Source: JAHELQ01 sp965603365 (GTDB lineage: Bacteria; Acidobacteriota; Aminicenantia; UBA2199). From it: a stretch of 64,000 nt of DNA. The DNA lies in NCBI GenBank assembly GCA_965603365.1, contig CBFDCR010000002.1, positions 67,076 through 131,075 of the forward strand. The letters run 5' to 3'. Below, in pieces: positions 61,239-64,000 of this stretch. The position numbers were made by a program, and so were the translations under genes. The first letter of the stretch is position 1, and each line of letters starts with the position of its first letter. The notes below the pieces were generated by a model. The model did not search any database, had not been told where the DNA came from, and saw nothing but the letters and a program-made list of their open reading frames with translations.

Positions 61239-61776
61239 TTTGTTCTCCTTCTTTTTCTTTTTTATCTTTTAAATTTTTCAGTAATATCAAAATATTCGTC
61301 AACGGGGCCGACAACGCCATCCCCATCTTTTTTAAGGGCATGGCGATAGAGAAAGCCAACTGCGACAGCAATTGGTCTTTCCCGGGCAATTTGGCCACCG
61401 AAAGAACCTGATTCTTATCTATAAGTTTTTTTTCAATAAATCCCGACTTAAGTTTTATTTTTTTACTCTCCTTCTCGAAATCCGCCATAACCCTGGCCAC
61501 TTCCACATACTTTTCATCCGCATAAACGACAGCCAGGGGCCCGCTAAAGAGATCTCTACCGTAATTTTGATTTTTTTCTTCAAAATATCTGATAGCTAAT
61601 CGGTTTTTGATGACTTTGACATTGGCATCCAGGGGCTTCACTCTGTTTCTTAGATCCTGCATCTCTTTAACGGTTAGACCGCGATAATCAAACAGATATA
61701 CCCCGTTATTGGAAAAAATTTCACTTAACTCTTCGATTTTCTGTCGATTTCGTTCTAACGTCCTGACACTGGGCAT
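61231..61776 (-). CDS. rplJ: Ribosomal protein L10
   Basis: A 181-residue protein with VYLFDYRGLTVKEMQDLRNR, then VKVIKNRLAIRYFEE (usual KNTLxxxA region) and a C-terminal helix binding L7/L12. It anchors the L7/L12 stalk on the large subunit. It starts only 15 bases after rplA, so there is no room for the long L10 leader found in E. coli; autogenous control, if present, would act elsewhere. Confidence 0.95.
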   Translation of the reverse strand: MPSVRTLERNRQKIEELSEIFSNNGVYLFDYRGLTVKEMQDLRNRVKPLDANVKVIKNRLAIRYFEEKNQNYGRDLFSGPLAVVYADEKYVEVARVMADFEKESKKIKLKSGFIEKKLIDKNQVLSVAKLPGKDQLLSQLAFSIAMPLKKMGMALSAPLTNILILLKNLKDKKEKEGEQNG

Positions 61777-61790
61777 GGTATCCTCCTTGG

Positions 61791-62486
61791 CTATTTTTCA
61801 AACTCCTGAATACTCAACTTAATTGAGGGGCTCATGGTAGAACTTACTTGAATGGATCTGACATATTTCCCTTTCAGTGCAGTGGGCCTGGCTTTCAGGA
61901 CGGCACCGATAAAGCTCCTGGAATTTTCGAGTATCCTATCATTATCAAAAGAGATCTTGGCTACACTGGAATTTATAATTCCTGTTTTATCCACTTTGAA
62001 CTCCACTCGTCCCTTTTTAATCTCCTCGACTGCCTCCTTGATGTTAAACGTCACTGTCCCGGCCTTGGGGCTGGGCATCAGACCTTTGGGTCCCAGCAAC
62101 TTCCCCAATTTGCCCACAGGTCGCATCATATCGGGAGTGGCGACCATCACTTCATAGTCGAAAAAGTTCTCCTTCTGGATCTTCTCCACCATCTCTTCGC
62201 CACCCACATAATCGGCTCCGGCCTCCTCTGCTTCTTTTTGCTTTTCGCCGGCAGCAATCACCAGTACCCGGGTGTTTTTCCCGGTGCCGTGAGGCAGCAC
62301 CACCGTTCCCCTGACCATTTGATCCGGGTATTTGGGGTCCACTCCCAACCGTAGGGAAACGTCCACCGATTCATCAAACCTGGACGTTTTAATTTCTTTT
62401 AGCAATGAAATGGCTTCATTAAGAGCGTATTCCCTATCTTCTATTTTTTGCCTGGCGCTTAAATATGTTTTGCTTCTCTTACCCAT
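61791..62486 (-). CDS. rplA: Ribosomal protein L1
   Basis: A 231-residue protein with RFDESVDVSLRLGVDPKYPDQMVRGTV and VLPHGTGKNTRVLVIAAG, VGKLGKLLGPKGLMPSPKAGTV (the L1 signature) and FKVDKTGIINSSVAKISFD. It binds 23S rRNA at the L1 stalk. Its ATG overlaps the rplK stop by one base. L1 often represses translation of its own operon by binding near the L11 start. Confidence 0.97.
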   Translation of the reverse strand: MGKRSKTYLSARQKIEDREYALNEAISLLKEIKTSRFDESVDVSLRLGVDPKYPDQMVRGTVVLPHGTGKNTRVLVIAAGEKQKEAEEAGADYVGGEEMVEKIQKENFFDYEVMVATPDMMRPVGKLGKLLGPKGLMPSPKAGTVTFNIKEAVEEIKKGRVEFKVDKTGIINSSVAKISFDNDRILENSRSFIGAVLKARPTALKGKYVRSIQVSSTMSPSIKLSIQEFEK

Positions 62487-62923
62487 TATCTTATCTCCAG
62501 TCCCATACTTCTGGCCGATCCTGCGACTATTATAGCGGCCTGGTTGATATCGTCAGTATTTAAATCCGGTAATTTTAGCCTGGCAATATCCAACAATTGC
62601 TTTTGCGTGATTTGGCCCACTTTATTCTTGTTGGGTTCGCCGGAACCCTTCATAATACCGGCCGCCTTCTTCAACAAATAAGATACCGGCGGGGTCTTGA
62701 GGTTTAAGGTAAAGGACTTGTCTGGGTGAACCAGCACCTCCGCCGGAACGATCATACCATCTTCCATTTTGGCGGTGGCCTTGTTGAATTGGTTGACAAA
62801 TTCCATGATATTCAAACCATACTGACTGAGAGCCGGACCCACCGGAGGTGCAGGGGTGGCCTTCCCAGCCGGCAACTGCAATTTGAAACTCTTCACAACC
62901 TGTTTCTTTTTTGGTGCAGCCAT
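62486..62923 (-). CDS. rplK: Ribosomal protein L11
   Basis: A 145-residue protein with FKLQLPAGKATPAPPVGPAL, then SQYGLNIMEFVNQFN and KTPPVSYLLKKAAGIMKGSG. These are standard L11 segments for binding the GTPase-associated rRNA. It lies 12 bases after nusG. Confidence 0.97.
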   Translation of the reverse strand: MAAPKKKQVVKSFKLQLPAGKATPAPPVGPALSQYGLNIMEFVNQFNKATAKMEDGMIVPAEVLVHPDKSFTLNLKTPPVSYLLKKAAGIMKGSGEPNKNKVGQITQKQLLDIARLKLPDLNTDDINQAAIIVAGSARSMGLEIR

Positions 62924-62935
62924 TTATATAATCTC

Positions 62936-63466
62936 CTATATTTTTTCAACCTGTAAGAAATTCAAATCTACAGGAGTGGGACGACCAAAAATCGTCACCG
63001 TTACTTTCAACATATTTTTGTCCTCTTGAACCCCCTCCACGACACCATTAAAATTGAGAAAAGGACCGTCAATGATCTTAACCGCCTCCCCTACTTCAAA
63101 ATGATACTTGGGCTTGGGCGTTGCTTGAGTCGTCTCAATATGCTTCAGGATGGTGGACACTTCCTTTTCAGACAGGGGTTTCGGCTTTTTCCCGGCGCCC
63201 ACAAAACCGGTTACCTTGGGAGTATTTCTGACAAAATACCAGTTCTTATCATTCATGATCATCTTTACCAATATATAACCGGGAAAGGACCTTTTTTCGC
63301 TGACCACCTTTTTGCCATCTTTTATCTCAATGACATTTTCCTTTGGAATCACAATCTCATCTACCTGATCTTCCATTTTGTATTTTCTTATTTTTTCTTT
63401 AAGGGCTTTTACCACAAATTCCTCGGAACCTGAAAACACATGAATGATATACCACTGCTTATCCAT
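62936..63466 (-). CDS. nusG: Transcription antitermination factor NusG
   Basis: A 176-residue protein with KQWYIIHVFSGSEEFVVKAL at the start, FPGYILVKMIMNDKNWYFVR, and the KOW motif in YHFEVGEAVKIIDGPFLNFN. It binds RNA polymerase to aid elongation and Rho or ribosome coupling. It lies 11 bases after secE. Confidence 0.97.
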   Translation of the reverse strand: MDKQWYIIHVFSGSEEFVVKALKEKIRKYKMEDQVDEIVIPKENVIEIKDGKKVVSEKRSFPGYILVKMIMNDKNWYFVRNTPKVTGFVGAGKKPKPLSEKEVSTILKHIETTQATPKPKYHFEVGEAVKIIDGPFLNFNGVVEGVQEDKNMLKVTVTIFGRPTPVDLNFLQVEKI

Positions 63467-63477
63467 ACTCTACCCTG

Positions 63478-63693
63478 CTAAAAAGCCTTGATGACCCTTT
63501 GAATCACATTGGAAAAAATCCAATCCACCCCAAACAAATATATACCGAACAATATAGACGAAACAATCACGGCAATAGTGGTTTTGTACAAATCACCCTT
63601 GCTCGGCCAGGTGACCTTTTTTAGCTCACCTTTGATATCAATCAAATAAGCCTTAATCCGTCTGACTATGTTTTCTTTCTTCTTCATTTTCAA
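63478..63693 (-). CDS. secE: SecE preprotein translocase subunit
   Basis: A 71-residue protein with one membrane helix (TIAVIVSSILFGIYLFGVDWI). The preceding ELKKVTWPSKGDLYKTT is the typical SecE signature (KKVxWPxxxE). It belongs to the SecYEG channel in the inner membrane. It lies just downstream of tRNA-Trp, the usual arrangement tRNA-Trp-secE-nusG. Confidence 0.95.
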   Translation of the reverse strand: MKMKKKENIVRRIKAYLIDIKGELKKVTWPSKGDLYKTTIAVIVSSILFGIYLFGVDWIFSNVIQRVIKAF

Positions 63694-63697
63694 AGAG

Positions 63698-63770
63698 CAG
63701 GTCAGGAGGGGATCGAACCCCCAACCGCCGGTTTTGGAGACCGATGCTCTACCAATTGAGCTACTGACCT
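63698..63770 (-). tRNA. tRNA-Trp (CCA)
   Basis: On the minus strand the cloverleaf reads from AGGTCAGTAGCTC with acceptor stem AGGTCAG/CTGACCT, D-arm GCTCAATTGGTAGAGC, anticodon loop CTCCAAA with anticodon CCA, and T-arm GGGGGTTCGATCCCC. Discriminator G and no encoded CCA tail. The anticodon CCA reads UGG, tryptophan. Confidence 0.95.
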
Positions 63771-63933
63771 ACTTTACCTCCTTATGTTCTGTATGTTTTT
63801 TATCATAAGGACAATATTTCTTCAATACCATTTTGTCCGAAGTATTATGCTTGTTCTTAAAGGTCGAATAATTTTTCCGATCGCATACCGAGCACTTCAT
63901 GTGTATCTTGATTCGTTTTTCACTCTTGGCCAT
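63769..63933 (-). CDS. rpmG: Ribosomal protein L33
   Basis: A 54-residue protein too short for usual gene calls: MAKSEKRIKIHMKCSVCDRK, NYSTFKNKHNTSDKMVL and KKYCPYDKKHTEHKEVK. The first CxxC (CSVC) is present; the second zinc pair is reduced to a single cysteine (YCPYDKKH), so it is intermediate between the zinc-binding and zinc-free L33 forms. It lies between tuf and tRNA-Trp; its stop codon overlaps the 5' end of the tRNA by 2 bases. Confidence 0.9.
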   Translation of the reverse strand: MAKSEKRIKIHMKCSVCDRKNYSTFKNKHNTSDKMVLKKYCPYDKKHTEHKEVK

Positions 63934-63936
63934 TTT

Positions 63937-64000
63937 TTACTCAATAATATCCGTTACCGAACCGGCTCCGATGGTTCTGCCGCCCTCGCGAATCGCAAAC
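63937..64000 (-). CDS. tuf: C-terminus of elongation factor Tu (partial)
   Basis: The last 20 codons read FAIREGGRTIGAGSVTDIIE and stop at 63937. FAIREGGRTxGAGxVxxI is the standard end of EF-Tu. Position upstream of rpmG and tRNA-Trp agrees with the classic tuf-rpmG-trnW-secE-nusG order. Confidence 0.97.
   Translation of the reverse strand, partial: FAIREGGRTIGAGSVTDIIE

Noticed and set aside
61777..61790. L10-leader type autoregulatory RNA before rplJ
   Set aside because: Only 14 bases separate rplA and rplJ, too short for the known leader.

Overview
The window looks like a chromosomal segment of a Gram-negative, probably anaerobic bacterium. It encodes a TolC/RND/MFP efflux system, an outer-membrane porin, many lipoproteins and signal-peptide proteins, the MEP isoprenoid enzyme Dxs, and many radical SAM enzymes. 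The combination (several B12-type and SPASM-type radical SAM proteins, NHL and TPR lipoproteins, short AraC-like regulators, an RpoB with an inserted zinc-ribbon segment) reminds me of Acidobacteriota/Candidatus Aminicenantes-like genomes. That placement is inference; rpoB, rpoC and rnpB here would settle it.

Layout. 1-6.4 kb (minus strand): a compact enzyme cluster of AraC-like regulator, archaeal-type triosephosphate isomerase-like protein, PLP threonine synthase-like enzyme, SDR, inositol monophosphatase-like phosphatase and B12/radical SAM enzyme, then a decayed second radical SAM copy and the start of a possible acetyltransferase. 6.7-8.3 kb: a second AraC-like regulator, a small unknown protein and a degenerate repeat array. 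8.3-13.9 kb: tolC-RND-MFP efflux operon. 14.2-17.6 kb: serine hydrolase and a PadR/HAAS-type membrane protein unit. 17.7-22.9 kb: secreted proteins (TlpA-like thioredoxin lipoprotein, repeat protein, CARDB protein with a duplicated cysteine domain). 22.9-29.2 kb: B12/radical SAM protein, dTMP kinase, dxs, ispA-type prenyl synthase, CDF transporter. 29.2-30 kb: decayed sequence. 30-36.9 kb: sirtuin, LarC1-type protein, porin, sigma-54 response regulator whose 3' end runs into rnpB, and a type II restriction-modification pair. 36.9-43.2 kb: proline iminopeptidase, zinc-ribbon protein, nadB, nadC, DPP-IV-like peptidase. 43.2-49.2 kb: a putative RiPP operon. 49.2-51.5 kb: a small accessory patch with VapBC, a toxin relic and 21-bp repeats. 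51.6-64 kb: folE, then the rpoC-rpoB-rplLJAK-nusG-secE-tRNA-Trp-rpmG-tuf block.

The most interesting system is the RiPP-like operon at 43.2-49.2 kb. A 55-residue peptide with five cysteines in seven residues and a proline-rich tail follows a leader ending in a GG motif. It is separated by a strong intrinsic terminator from two paralogous radical SAM/SPASM maturases, a six-bladed propeller lipoprotein and a TPR lipoprotein. A DPP-IV-like peptidase with its own strong promoter lies next to it. I recognise no described RiPP family with this precursor.

Other notable points are several promoters whose predicted start falls on the start codon (leaderless mRNAs), rnpB transcribed from a promoter inside an upstream coding region, a zinc-ribbon insertion in RpoB, and degenerate 20-21 bp tandem arrays at two or three loci.
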